Shown: positions 1-7,613, counted from the first letter of the stretch. The stretch: DNA of 9,282 nt from an uncultured Clostridia bacterium (GCA_937901145.1 CALCHE010000171.1:1-9282); one strand, 5' to 3'. The notes: generated by a model from the letters alone, not told the origin. Program-made: numbers and translations.

Positions 1-947
1 CCCTGCATATCGAGCATAAGAAGAAGGCTTTCACCCTCGATGCCCTCAAAGCACATACTGAAATTACCGGGAAGTCTCTTTTCTCTGTCGCCGTTGATTC
101 TTGAATGTGAAATCTTGCTTGCGCCCTCGAAAAGACGGTCACGAAGAGCGGAAACCTTTTTAGCGTTTGCTTCGATGTCAGCACACATATCTGTAATAGC
201 CACACCGAGACCTACGATGCCGGGCACATTTTCCGTACCTGCTCTTCTGCCTTTTTCCTGTCCGCCGCCCTCGATAAGATTAGGAAGACGGATACCCTTT
301 CTGCAGTAGAGAGCACCGATACCCTTGACAGCGTGGAACTTATGGCCTGAAAGAGAGAGCATATCAATGTTCTGCTCCTTTACGTCGATAGCCACGTGAC
401 CCACAGCCTGAACTGCGTCCGTGTGGAAAAGAACACCCTTTTCCTTGCAAAGCTTACCGATTTCAGGGATGGGCTGAATGGTTCCGATTTCGTTATTTGC
501 ATACATAATGGTTACAAGGCAGGTTTCGTCTGTGATAGCCTTTTCCACATCCTCCACCCTTACGATACCGTTTTCATAAACATCGAGATAGGTAACGGTA
601 AAGCCCTGTTTTTCCAGAGTCTGCATAGTGTGTAAAACTGCGTGATGCTCTATTTTCGTGGTGATAAGATGCTTTTTACCCTTCTTTGCGCCAAGAGCTG
701 CTGCGCCCTTGATAGCCCAGTTATCAGCCTCAGAACCGCCTGAGGTGAAAAAGATTTCATCCTTTTCTGCACCTAAAGCATCGGCTACCTGCTGTCTTGC
801 CTTATCGACAGCTCTGAATGCCTTCTGTCCCGTCTGATAAAGACTTGAGGGATTGCCGTAAAATTCAGTCATATAAGGAAGGACTGCCTCAACAACATTT
901 TTAGAAACGGGAGTTGTTGCCGCATTGTCCGCATAAACATATCTCAT
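1..947 (-). CDS. iscS: Cysteine desulfurase IscS/NifS, C-terminus cut off by window edge
   Basis: PLP-dependent cytosolic enzyme that takes sulfur from L-cysteine (giving alanine and a protein persulfide) and passes it to Fe-S cluster scaffolds and tRNA thiolation. About 315 of the usual ~390 residues are present. The N-terminus reads MRYVYADNAATTPVS, typical of the family. Visible family motifs are GGSEADNWA, the PLP-stacking His in IEHHAVLHT (about H101), ANNEIGTIQ, HTDAVQAVGH, and SGHKFH, whose Lys (about K203) should form the PLP Schiff base. The last readable part, RLPGNFSMCFEGIEGESLL, normally lies just before the mobile loop with the catalytic Cys, so that residue is outside the window. 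The ATG overlaps the iscR stop as ATGA, which implies translational coupling and co-transcription from the iscR promoter. Class is certain; IscS versus NifS naming is by the IscR context. Confidence 0.96.
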   Translation of the reverse strand, partial: MRYVYADNAATTPVSKNVVEAVLPYMTEFYGNPSSLYQTGQKAFRAVDKARQQVADALGAEKDEIFFTSGGSEADNWAIKGAAALGAKKGKKHLITTKIEHHAVLHTMQTLEKQGFTVTYLDVYENGIVRVEDVEKAITDETCLVTIMYANNEIGTIQPIPEIGKLCKEKGVLFHTDAVQAVGHVAIDVKEQNIDMLSLSGHKFHAVKGIGALYCRKGIRLPNLIEGGGQEKGRRAGTENVPGIVGLGVAITDMCADIEANAKKVSALRDRLFEGASKISHSRINGDREKRLPGNFSMCFEGIEGESLLLMLDMQ

Positions 948-1387
948 TTCAAACACTCCAATTCTGTTTTTTCCAGTGTAGTACTTCTTTCTGCAAGGTC
1001 TTTGAGGGTAATGGAACTGACAACCGAAATGGTCGCCTTGTAAATCTCAGTCCATATAAACGAGGTAACACAGTCGCAGTAGTTTTCACATTTGCCGTTA
1101 TCCTCGGCACAGGCCACAGGGGCAAGACTGCCTTCGGTGGCTCTGAGTATCTGCTCGACGGTGATTTTCTCAGGCTCAGCCGTAAGACTGTAACCGCCCT
1201 TTGCTCCTCTGACGGATTTCAGAAGTCCCTCTCTTACCAGAGCGCCGACTATCTGCTCGAGATATTTTTCCGACAGATGCTCTCTCTCTGCTATATCCTT
1301 AAGGGAAACAAGACCGCCCTGTTCAGTATTGACAGCTATATCTGTCATTACACGAAGACCGTATCTGCCTTTGGTGGAAATTTTCAT
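944..1387 (-). CDS. iscR: Rrf2-family regulator, IscR-like, Fe-S cluster sensing
   Basis: A 147-residue Rrf2 transcription factor, the normal family length. The N-terminus MKISTKGRYGLRVMTDIA and the winged helix-turn-helix at about residues 27-69 (SLKDIAEREHLSEKYLEQIV, then SVRGAKGGYSL) are diagnostic. Cys93, Cys100 and Cys106 line up with the three [2Fe-2S] ligands of E. coli IscR (C92, C98, C104). There is an additional Cys104, and the residue matching the fourth ligand, E. coli His107, appears to be Ser109. Start at 1387 is supported by a GAAAGGAG ribosome site at 1395-1402. It is followed directly by iscS with an ATGA overlap. It probably senses Fe-S status and represses its own operon through the dyad at its promoter. 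A CymR-type cysteine-metabolism regulator is less likely, because of the cysteines and the iscS neighbour. Confidence 0.93.
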   Translation of the reverse strand: MKISTKGRYGLRVMTDIAVNTEQGGLVSLKDIAEREHLSEKYLEQIVGALVREGLLKSVRGAKGGYSLTAEPEKITVEQILRATEGSLAPVACAEDNGKCENYCDCVTSFIWTEIYKATISVVSSITLKDLAERSTTLEKTELECLK

Positions 1388-1412
1388 TTCAGCACTCCTT
1401 TCATAAGAATTC

Positions 1413-1427
1413 CTACTTTATAAGTAG
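1413..1427. promoter_or_regulatory. Perfect dyad at the iscR start site, likely IscR operator
   Basis: CTACTT-TAT-AAGTAG is a perfect inverted repeat of 6-nt arms directly downstream of, and touching, the -10 box. On the minus strand the wider site reads ATACTACTTATAAAGTAGGA, which resembles the Rrf2/IscR/CymR operator style (ATAC...GTAGGA-like ends). Position over the start site fits autorepression by IscR. Confidence 0.7.
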
Positions 1428-1454
1428 TATATCACTCTTTTTAATTCATAGCAA
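1426..1454 (-). promoter_or_regulatory. iscR-iscS promoter (sigma-A type)
   Basis: On the minus strand, -35 TTGCTA (1454-1449) and -10 TATACT (1431-1426) are separated by exactly 17 nt. The element ends about 40 nt before the iscR ATG. The transcript start would fall inside the dyad at 1413-1427. This is by eye; no transcript data. Confidence 0.8.
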
Positions 1455-1468
1455 GTAGATATGAATTA
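1442..1468. repeat. Inverted repeat spanning the iscR -35 box
   Basis: TAATTCATA (1442-1450) and TATGAATTA (1460-1468) are perfect 9-nt inverted arms around a 9-nt centre that contains most of the -35 box of the iscR promoter. It is a plausible second regulator site, different in sequence from the dyad at the start site. A chance AT-rich dyad is possible, though 9 perfect pairs make that less likely. Confidence 0.5.
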
Positions 1469-1730
1469 TTTGTTGTAAAATTAAATATGCTATAAGCTTA
1501 TTTTTTTGTGAAATAGTGACAAGAAACAATATAGTGAGTCAAAATACAAAGAGCCCTACGATTTGCTGTTAGGTAGTGGTGGACTTGCGGACATACGCTA
1601 TGTTCTTACGTAATGATTTATTTTAATGTCGCGACGGTATAGGGTCACCCCGCCCTACTACAGTCGATTTGTTAATTTGGCAGTGTATCACTCGCAGTTT
1701 TCCGACACATGTAACGCCACTTTGCACTAA
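1469..1730. other. Non-coding intergenic region with a GC-richer patch
   Basis: No gene is seen between the iscR promoter and the terminator of the upstream operon. The part from about 1549 to 1720 is richer in GC than the flanking AT-rich DNA. It holds GTCGCGAC (1628-1635), a TAGGG...CCCTA inverted pair around a C-rich loop (about 1640-1657), ACATA-CGC-TATGT, and GCCCTAC twice (1553-1559, 1652-1658). It may be a degraded or dispersed intergenic palindromic element, or a small RNA; neither can be shown from this window. Confidence 0.4.
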
Positions 1731-1756
1731 AAAAGGCTGTCCGCAGACAGCCTTTT
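1731..1756 (-). terminator. Rho-independent terminator of the ABC operon
   Basis: An 11-bp stem is formed by AAAAGGCTGTC and GACAGCCTTTT around a CGCA loop. Read on the minus strand it ends in a run of six T. It starts 2 nt after the TAA of the ABC transporter gene and separates that operon from the iscR promoter. The symmetric A/T flanks could let it act in both directions. Confidence 0.92.
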
Positions 1757-1758
1757 CT

Positions 1759-4509
1759 TTATTCACTTCTGAGTGCTTCTACGGGATCCTTATTAGCAGC
1801 CATTCTGGAGGGAACGAGACCTGCTATAAAGGTAAGGAAGACACTTATGCCGATAAGTGCCACTGCAGCAGAGAAGGGAAGAACCGCCGCCGCATTTGTG
1901 CCTGTGAAGTGTGCGATGAGAATATTGATGGGTATTTCCAGAATAAGTGTCGTGACGATACCCAGCACACCCGCCGCCAGACCTATGGTAAAGGTTTCCG
2001 CATTGAACACACCTGAAACGTCCTTCTTCGATGCACCGATAGCACGGAGAATACCGATTTCCTTGGTTCTTTCGAGAACGGATATATAAGTGATAATACC
2101 AATCATAATGGAAGAAACAACAAGCGAAATAGCGATAAACACGATAAGCACATAAGTAACGATGTCAATAATCATTGTTACCGATGAAAGGAGAACACCG
2201 ACAGCATCAGTAGGCTTGATGGAATATTCGGGATGTCCGTCTTCCGTAACCTTGCCGTTATAATAGTCGAACATTTCCTTAAGCTTATCTTTGGCTTCGA
2301 AGCTTTTCGGATAGAAATAAATAGCCTTGGGAGTTTCTGCTGACTGATAACCTAAAACAGTCATTGTATTATCATAGGAGCGCTTTGAGGTAACAGTGTC
2401 GATGTATGCCTGCTTAAGAGCGATAACCTGCTCATCACTAAGGAAGCCCTCTACTAACTTTTTCTGCAAATCACTCATTGAGCCGAGGCCGATGGTGGAT
2501 GAAAGGTTGATGTTTGTGATGTCAATCTGAGAAATATCTATGCCGTCAATAAGACTCATAAAGGGAGAAAGATCCAGATATTTCATATCAATATCATTAA
2601 GGTCTATGTCAGCCAGATCGAAATCGTTAACGGAAAGCTTTACGAAATCAAGCCCCGTAAGCACGTCCTTGTCAGGAGAATTGAGCTGCTCCTGTACTAC
2701 CTGTGAATTGAGTGTCTGCTCGAGAGCATAATCCATAAGCTCTGAGGTATAGCCTACACCGCCGGTACCTACAGCGATAAGATTGTCGTCCTGAGGACGG
2801 ATAATACCTACAACAGTGAGGTCAAGACCCTGCTCATTGATGAGCTGTTTGAGGAATGCCTTGTTTGAGCTTTTATCCTCCCAGAGGCCTGTTTTCTTAT
2901 CCTTGACCATATACTGATAATTAAGAAGAAGCTTGAACCGGAGGCCGCATATCTGCTCATAGGTATATTTTTCCTGAACATCGTGTTCATATATACTGCC
3001 TGAACCGAGGGAGCCCATGACCTCTTCCATAAATTTGCTCTGATCCTTGAGACCGAGACCGTGCATAACGAATTCGTTGACCTCGTTATTTATGTCAAGA
3101 ATAACAAGAACCTCATTTTTGTTTTCGGGTAAACGACCGTAAACAAGATTATAGTTCTCGAGAATTTCTTCTCCCTCACCTACGAGCTCATCCCATATAG
3201 TAAGGCTGGTACCGGTAAAGCTTTCAAACATTTCGGTGGTTTCGGCACTACCGCTGATTTCGTCGATAACAGTATTCGGGCTTACCTGAACTATATCACC
3301 GCTCGTGTCCGCATTAAAAACATTAAGCGGAGTGTCATAAATATACTGAATATCATTACACAGCTCATCAAAAGCCTTCTGATTATCACCGATATACTTT
3401 TTGAAGGAGCGGAGATTATTGGCAGTAGCCTTCGAAACGAGGGTGTTTACTATTTCGGCAACCATACCGTTAACATAAACATTATCTCTGTCGTGGTCGA
3501 GATTTTTAAGGTTTGCCATACCCGTCATGGAGTTCATAACCGATTCGATGTCGACTGATTCATTTTCCACGGAAAGCGGGAACGCCATAAGGGTGTCTGT
3601 CTGTACATTATCCACGAAGTTCTGAATACCTGTAGAAAGAGCAATAACCAGTGCGATACCGATGATACCGATGGAGCCTGCGAAGGCTGTAAGGAAGGTT
3701 CTTCCCTTTTTGGTACCAAGGTTACGAAGGCTGAGACCGAAGGCTGTTTTAAAGCTCATTGAGGGCTTTTTGCCCTTTTTCTTCTCTTCCTCTGCCTTCT
3801 GTGTTTCGTGCATATAATCCTTCTGCTCAGGATTGAAGGGATTTGTGTCACCGATTACTGTACCGTCCTTTAAGCGGATGATACGGTTAGAATATTCCTC
3901 AGCAAGCTCAGGGTTATGAGTAACCATGATGATAAGCTTATCTTTGGAAATTTCCTTAAGGATTTCCATAACCTGTACACTGGTTTCACTGTCAAGAGCA
4001 CCTGTGGGCTCGTCGGCTAAAAGAATGTCGGGGTTATTGATAAGAGCACGTGCTATAGCAACTCTCTGCATCTGACCGCCTGACATCTGATTCGGCTTTT
4101 TATGGATATGATCCTTAAGACCTACCTGCTCGAGAGCTGAGATGGCTCTCTCTCTTCTTTCCTTTTTAGATACACCGGAAAGAGTAAGAGCAAGCTCGAC
4201 GTTTGCCAGAACAGACTGATGGGGAATAAGGTTATAGCTTTGGAAAACGAAGCCGATGGAGTGGTTACGGTATGTGTCCCAGTCACCGTCTTTGAAAGTT
4301 TTGGTAGATTTACCGTTGATGACAAGGTCACCGCTTGTGTAACGGTCGAGACCGCCGATGATGTTAAGAAGAGTCGTCTTACCGCAGCCAGAGGGACCGA
4401 GAATGGAAACAAACTCATTTTCTCTGAAGTTTATATCGATATTGCGGAGTGCTTTGACAGAAGTATCGCCTGTCTGATAATCCTTTACGATGTTTTTTAA
4501 TATAAGCAC
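1759..4509 (-). CDS. MacB/FtsX-type ABC protein, ATPase fused to permease, very large extracellular domain
   Basis: A 916-residue single-chain ABC protein. The cytoplasmic ATPase is at residues 1-225: Walker A GPSGCGKTT (38-46), Q-loop Q90, signature MSGGQ (142-146), Walker B ILLADEP (162-168), switch H198. A charged linker (230-250) leads to helix 1 (about 272-293), an extracellular domain (about 294-774), and helices at about 775-804, 838-865 and 878-898. The FtsX-family motifs ERTKEIGILRAIGASKKDV (813-831) and PSRMAANKDPVEALR close the protein. MacB-like proteins use ATP hydrolysis to move their extracytoplasmic domains rather than to carry substrates through the membrane; the same is inferred here. 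The extracellular domain is roughly twice the size of that of MacB. Start is GTG, set by AGGAGGTG at 4516-4523, which lies inside the end of the previous gene, 3 nt upstream. Last gene of the MarR operon. Substrate unknown. Confidence 0.93.
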   Translation of the reverse strand: MLILKNIVKDYQTGDTSVKALRNIDINFRENEFVSILGPSGCGKTTLLNIIGGLDRYTSGDLVINGKSTKTFKDGDWDTYRNHSIGFVFQSYNLIPHQSVLANVELALTLSGVSKKERRERAISALEQVGLKDHIHKKPNQMSGGQMQRVAIARALINNPDILLADEPTGALDSETSVQVMEILKEISKDKLIIMVTHNPELAEEYSNRIIRLKDGTVIGDTNPFNPEQKDYMHETQKAEEEKKKGKKPSMSFKTAFGLSLRNLGTKKGRTFLTAFAGSIGIIGIALVIALSTGIQNFVDNVQTDTLMAFPLSVENESVDIESVMNSMTGMANLKNLDHDRDNVYVNGMVAEIVNTLVSKATANNLRSFKKYIGDNQKAFDELCNDIQYIYDTPLNVFNADTSGDIVQVSPNTVIDEISGSAETTEMFESFTGTSLTIWDELVGEGEEILENYNLVYGRLPENKNEVLVILDINNEVNEFVMHGLGLKDQSKFMEEVMGSLGSGSIYEHDVQEKYTYEQICGLRFKLLLNYQYMVKDKKTGLWEDKSSNKAFLKQLINEQGLDLTVVGIIRPQDDNLIAVGTGGVGYTSELMDYALEQTLNSQVVQEQLNSPDKDVLTGLDFVKLSVNDFDLADIDLNDIDMKYLDLSPFMSLIDGIDISQIDITNINLSSTIGLGSMSDLQKKLVEGFLSDEQVIALKQAYIDTVTSKRSYDNTMTVLGYQSAETPKAIYFYPKSFEAKDKLKEMFDYYNGKVTEDGHPEYSIKPTDAVGVLLSSVTMIIDIVTYVLIVFIAISLVVSSIMIGIITYISVLERTKEIGILRAIGASKKDVSGVFNAETFTIGLAAGVLGIVTTLILEIPINILIAHFTGTNAAAVLPFSAAVALIGISVFLTFIAGLVPSRMAANKDPVEALRSE
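2497..2622 (-). repeat. Five-residue repeat tract in the ABC extracellular domain
   Basis: Residues 630-671 show a five-residue period of the form [F/I/L]-D-[L/I/M]-x-x: FDLAD, IDLND, IDMKY, LDLSP, then after a short break IDISQ, IDITN, INLSS. This resembles the pentapeptide-repeat pattern that builds a square beta-helix, although the residue two before the central Leu is Ile/Leu rather than the usual Ala. About seven to eight coils would be a short stalk or a contact surface. Confidence 0.6.
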
Positions 4510-4512
4510 GGC

Positions 4513-7149
4513 TCACACCTCCTGTGAATATTCTTCGTATTCTTCTCTCATTCTCTTGAGCTTCATTTTATTTCTTACTATCACGCCCACAGGAATGAGC
4601 ATAGCAGCAAATAAAACCACGAGAACGAAAGTGTAATTTCTTTCGGGTTTGTAGATGATAGTAGGCATATAATCCTCTTCGGGATTTTCCTCTACCGTAG
4701 CTCTCTCTCTGAAGAACAGCTTATAAATCCATTCTGTAGCCTCGTCAACTGTCATAGCATTGATGTCAGCGACCACACTCTGAATGAAGCTTTCAGCGAT
4801 TCCCTCTGTTCCCTCGGGAAGCTGAAGCTCTCCACCGAGAGTACCTGTACCTGTCTCCATAAGAGTATCGATGAGAGAAGCATTTGCAGGATCCTTTATA
4901 GTCTGAGCCATAATTCTCAGAAGGCTCACACACATAGCAGGCATATCCGACTGAATGTAAGTAACTACAGCATACTGTCCGCCCACGGTTCTTTTACTCT
5001 GCTTTTCTACAGCTGTGCCGAGAGAAGCGAAATAGTTGACATCTACTGCTGGAAGAGTGATACCCAAATCTACAGACGATAAAAGTTCTGTAGCAAGTGA
5101 GCTTAAATCTACGGCTTCGAGAGCGGAAAGATCGAGTGCATTTTCCATACCGAGCTGTGCGAGAATACCCTTGAAGGGATAAATAAGATTATCGATACAC
5201 AGCTTAATTCCGCCGCTCTGAAGGAAATAAAGAAGATTCGGTAAAATCTGTAAAACCGTGTAGACGGGTCTTTCGATTATTCTGTCGAGAAGTGATACGA
5301 TGGGGTCAAGCAATGCCTCGACGCCCTTTCCTTTATTATAAAGAGCTTTGAATTCCTCGTGGGTTCTTATGGTATCAGCCTCACAGCCGAGAGCCTCGTA
5401 AACGGGAATGATCGCCGTATTGTAGCCGTTTGAGCCGTAAATTTCCACTGCATCGAAAAGCACGAACTTATCCTCTGCCAGAAGCATACCGAGAAGTCTT
5501 TCCAGCGGAGAAAAGGCAGAAGCCATAACCGAAACGAACTGTCTCTTATTACCTGTTTTTATACCGAGGTCGATTCCGTTTTCACCGATGCTGCTCCATT
5601 TCTGAACTGCGGCGAGATTTCTTGAGGCCTGAGAGAAGCCCTTAGCCTTGAGCACAGCAGCTATTCCCCCGGGAGTTACGTCAATACCGAGCATAGCTGC
5701 CACTGCGGAGATTTCCTCTGTTTCCAGAGCACTGAAAAGAGTTTTCAGAATCATCGAAAGAGTCTTTGATGAATAAAGCTCCTTTTTAATAATGGCACTG
5801 AGAGATTTCTCTTCGCCCATTTCAGCCACTATCTGATCGAGAAGCTCATCCACTCCGTCTGCCACACGCTGATATTTTTCGGCGGTGAGATTAGGTGTGT
5901 AGGCTACCTGACCGGGAGTGAACTGAGGTAAGGACCACTGAGTATCATTGATAATAGCACCTGTCTGATTGAAAAGAGAAATTATGAGTGATATAAGGCT
6001 GTCGGTTTCCTTGGTAAAAACGCCTGAAAGCATCTGCAACATTTCTGCATCGAGCTCAGGTAAAAGCTCACCGAGTGAAGCCTGATTAAGCTTAAGAGTA
6101 TCGATTATCCAGCGAAGCATAACTATGAACACGTCAGCTTTGTCTGCCGTAACCGTACCGTCCTCGTTCACGGTCCCCAGAGAAGCTATAAGAGGAAGAT
6201 CCACGGGAGCCATGGGGATACCTGTCTGAGCGAGCACTTCGTTTATATTCTGAGAGAAGTCCTGTGTGAAGCTTTCCGTATTGGTAACGAAGGAAGCGAA
6301 GGACTCGACGGGAATAATGGTGGAAATGTTCAGCACCTGGAGTCTCAGAGGCTCCATAAGTGTGGATACGGCACTGTCAAATCCGCCGCCCGTAAAATAA
6401 TAAGCGATAGAGGGAAGTGAAGAGGAAAGAGCTTCACAGGGAGTCTCCAGAGCCTTTTCAACATAGGTAAGTACATCGTATACGATGTTATGAATCATAC
6501 TGCTCTTATCCTTTTCTGCCTGAGCGTAAAAGTCCTCTGCCGAAAGATAGTCATCACAGCCCAGAGCCTTAAAAGTGGGGATAATGGCTGTCTCATATCC
6601 GTTTGAACCCTTTACACCGACGATAAGGTTAATGGAATAGGAGCCCGAGCAAAGAAGAGCATAGATAATTTCATTGAAGGGTGAAACCATAGCGGAAAAA
6701 GCAGCTGCGAAATCGCTTTTGCTGTTTACGTTCCATTTTACACCCGTAAGATCAGCTTCAGCCCAGGATGAATAAGAAGAAAGCTTCTTTGCTGCCTCGG
6801 GGTATTCGCTGAGATTTTTACTCATACCCTTTACACTGATATCTATTCCGACGGAGCTGAGGGAATCGCCTACCTCACTCTCAAGAGTCCTGTAGGCCTC
6901 GGTAAGTATCTTCGAAAGCAGCTCATCGGAAAATAATTCCTTAAAAAGAATATCTCTGAGAGAGGTATTCTGACTTTCCGTAAAGCCTTTTATTGCCTTG
7001 TCAGCCTTCCCGATAGTGGAAAGTGCCTGTTCTGCAGTAACATTTTCAGGATAACTGATTACTGCCATACAGGGCAGAAGGGAAAAGCAGATAAAAATAA
7101 GTGAGAGAAATACCGAAAGTATTCCTTTAAAGGTTTTATTCATTTTCAA
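4513..7149 (-). CDS. Secreted, membrane-anchored protein with two copies of an unrecognised module
   Basis: I do not recognise this family. The protein is about 878 residues. It has an N-terminal signal sequence (MNKTFKGILSVFLSLIFICF, likely cut near PCMA-V) and a single C-terminal helix (NYTFVLVVLFAAMLIPVGVIV) followed by a basic/acidic tail ending EEYEEYSQEV, so the bulk should face outside with the tail in the cytosol. The body is a tandem duplication: blocks SPFNEI/SPLERL, GSNGYETAIIP/GSNGYNTAIIP followed by ALGC, and LPSIAYYF/LPNLLYFL recur at a constant 391-residue offset. No enzyme motif, sortase signal or clear lipobox is visible. Start: TTG 7149 lies 8 nt after AAAGGAGAGG (7167-7158), best spaced. 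ATG 7143 (14 nt) is an alternative; ATG 7173 overlaps the MarR gene and lacks a ribosome site. It sits between a MarR regulator and the ABC gene, which suggests it works with that ABC protein. Confidence 0.85.
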   Translation of the reverse strand: MKMNKTFKGILSVFLSLIFICFSLLPCMAVISYPENVTAEQALSTIGKADKAIKGFTESQNTSLRDILFKELFSDELLSKILTEAYRTLESEVGDSLSSVGIDISVKGMSKNLSEYPEAAKKLSSYSSWAEADLTGVKWNVNSKSDFAAAFSAMVSPFNEIIYALLCSGSYSINLIVGVKGSNGYETAIIPTFKALGCDDYLSAEDFYAQAEKDKSSMIHNIVYDVLTYVEKALETPCEALSSSLPSIAYYFTGGGFDSAVSTLMEPLRLQVLNISTIIPVESFASFVTNTESFTQDFSQNINEVLAQTGIPMAPVDLPLIASLGTVNEDGTVTADKADVFIVMLRWIIDTLKLNQASLGELLPELDAEMLQMLSGVFTKETDSLISLIISLFNQTGAIINDTQWSLPQFTPGQVAYTPNLTAEKYQRVADGVDELLDQIVAEMGEEKSLSAIIKKELYSSKTLSMILKTLFSALETEEISAVAAMLGIDVTPGGIAAVLKAKGFSQASRNLAAVQKWSSIGENGIDLGIKTGNKRQFVSVMASAFSPLERLLGMLLAEDKFVLFDAVEIYGSNGYNTAIIPVYEALGCEADTIRTHEEFKALYNKGKGVEALLDPIVSLLDRIIERPVYTVLQILPNLLYFLQSGGIKLCIDNLIYPFKGILAQLGMENALDLSALEAVDLSSLATELLSSVDLGITLPAVDVNYFASLGTAVEKQSKRTVGGQYAVVTYIQSDMPAMCVSLLRIMAQTIKDPANASLIDTLMETGTGTLGGELQLPEGTEGIAESFIQSVVADINAMTVDEATEWIYKLFFRERATVEENPEEDYMPTIIYKPERNYTFVLVVLFAAMLIPVGVIVRNKMKLKRMREEYEEYSQEV
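4516..4523 (-). promoter_or_regulatory. Ribosome site that fixes the GTG start of the ABC gene
   Basis: Minus-strand AGGAGGTG ends 6 nt before the GTG at 4509. It lies within the last codons and stop region of the upstream gene (stop TGA at 4515-4513), so translation of the two proteins is probably coupled. Confidence 0.85.
4849..5805 (-). repeat. Protein module copy 2 of the duplicated ectodomain
   Basis: This copy encodes the block that begins SLSAIIKKELYSSKTLSMIL, passes through SPLERLLGMLL, IYGSNGYNTAIIP with YEALGC, LPNLLYFLQSGG and FASLGTA, and ends near LMETG. The offset to copy 1 is 386 residues at both ends and 391 in the centre, so there are a few small insertions. Borders are approximate. 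Confidence 0.8.
5974..6963 (-). repeat. Protein module copy 1 of the duplicated ectodomain
   Basis: This copy encodes the block that begins SLRDILFKELFSDELLSKIL, passes through SPFNEIIYALL, VKGSNGYETAIIP with FKALGC, LPSIAYYFTGGG and IASLGTV, and ends near FNQTG. Each block has a counterpart in copy 2. Similarity is clear in protein but low in DNA, so the duplication is old. Borders are approximate. Confidence 0.8.
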
Positions 7150-7150
7150 A

Positions 7151-7588
7151 TTATTCGCCTCTCCTTTCTTCATTTTCCATTATGTCAAAAAGCTTTTTCA
7201 TAAGCCTTAAAAATTCAAGTGAATCCTTTTCTCCCAGCTTTTCGATAATTTCCAGAGAATTTTTTACAGCCGCTTCCTTAATCTGCCTGCTGTTAAATCC
7301 ACCCTTTTCAGTAATTTCGATTATAGAGCATCTTTTATCAAGCTCATCCTGCTGTCTGACGATATAGCCCTTACTTTCCAGAGACTTTATGATTGCCGAC
7401 AGTCTGGCAGGAGTGAAGTCCGTATACTCGGCGAGCTTCGACGGAGTGCTCATTCCGCCCATTTCATCCAGCACTACCATAAAAAGATCCTCACCCTTAA
7501 GCAGGAACTTACGTTTGGTAAGCACACCGCGTTTTTCCATATTGCTGATGGTTTCCAGCATCTCTCTGGCAAGCATGACCGTACTCAT
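7151..7588 (-). CDS. MarR-family regulator, first gene of the ectodomain-ABC operon
   Basis: A 145-residue MarR-type winged-helix regulator, normal length. The DNA-binding region spans about 35-95: TPSKLAEYTDFTPARLSAIIKSLESKGYI holds the recognition helix (about 58-75), and the wing carries the family's D-x-R type turn (DELDKRCSIIEIT, about 81-93). Flanking helices at both ends would form the dimer interface. Ligand unknown; a single Cys87 in the wing could sense oxidation, but this is speculation. Start ATG 7588 has an AGGTGA ribosome site at 7595-7600; Met5 is a weaker alternative. The next gene starts about 1 nt after the TAA. It probably represses its own operon through the dyad at 7614-7626. 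Confidence 0.9.
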   Translation of the reverse strand: MSTVMLAREMLETISNMEKRGVLTKRKFLLKGEDLFMVVLDEMGGMSTPSKLAEYTDFTPARLSAIIKSLESKGYIVRQQDELDKRCSIIEITEKGGFNSRQIKEAAVKNSLEIIEKLGEKDSLEFLRLMKKLFDIMENEERRGE

Positions 7589-7613
7589 AAAAAGTCACCT
7601 ACTCCCCCATTAT

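Noticed and set aside
914..1423. 169-residue plus-strand reading frame over iscR
   Set aside because: Antisense to iscR, which has strong family motifs, a promoter and a ribosome site. The plus-strand product shows no domain.
1669..2016. 115-residue plus-strand reading frame over the terminator and the end of the ABC gene
   Set aside because: It crosses the terminator hairpin and is the reverse complement of conserved FtsX coding sequence.
4122..4500. Reading frames on both strands within the ATPase part of the ABC gene
   Set aside because: They are out-of-frame shadows of Walker A and nearby conserved coding sequence, with no start signals of their own.
7023..7090. Lipoprotein signal in the ectodomain protein (Cys after LLP near the end of the signal sequence)
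   Set aside because: The residue before the Cys is Pro, not Ala, Gly or Ser, so the site does not fit a lipobox. A C-terminal helix already anchors the protein.
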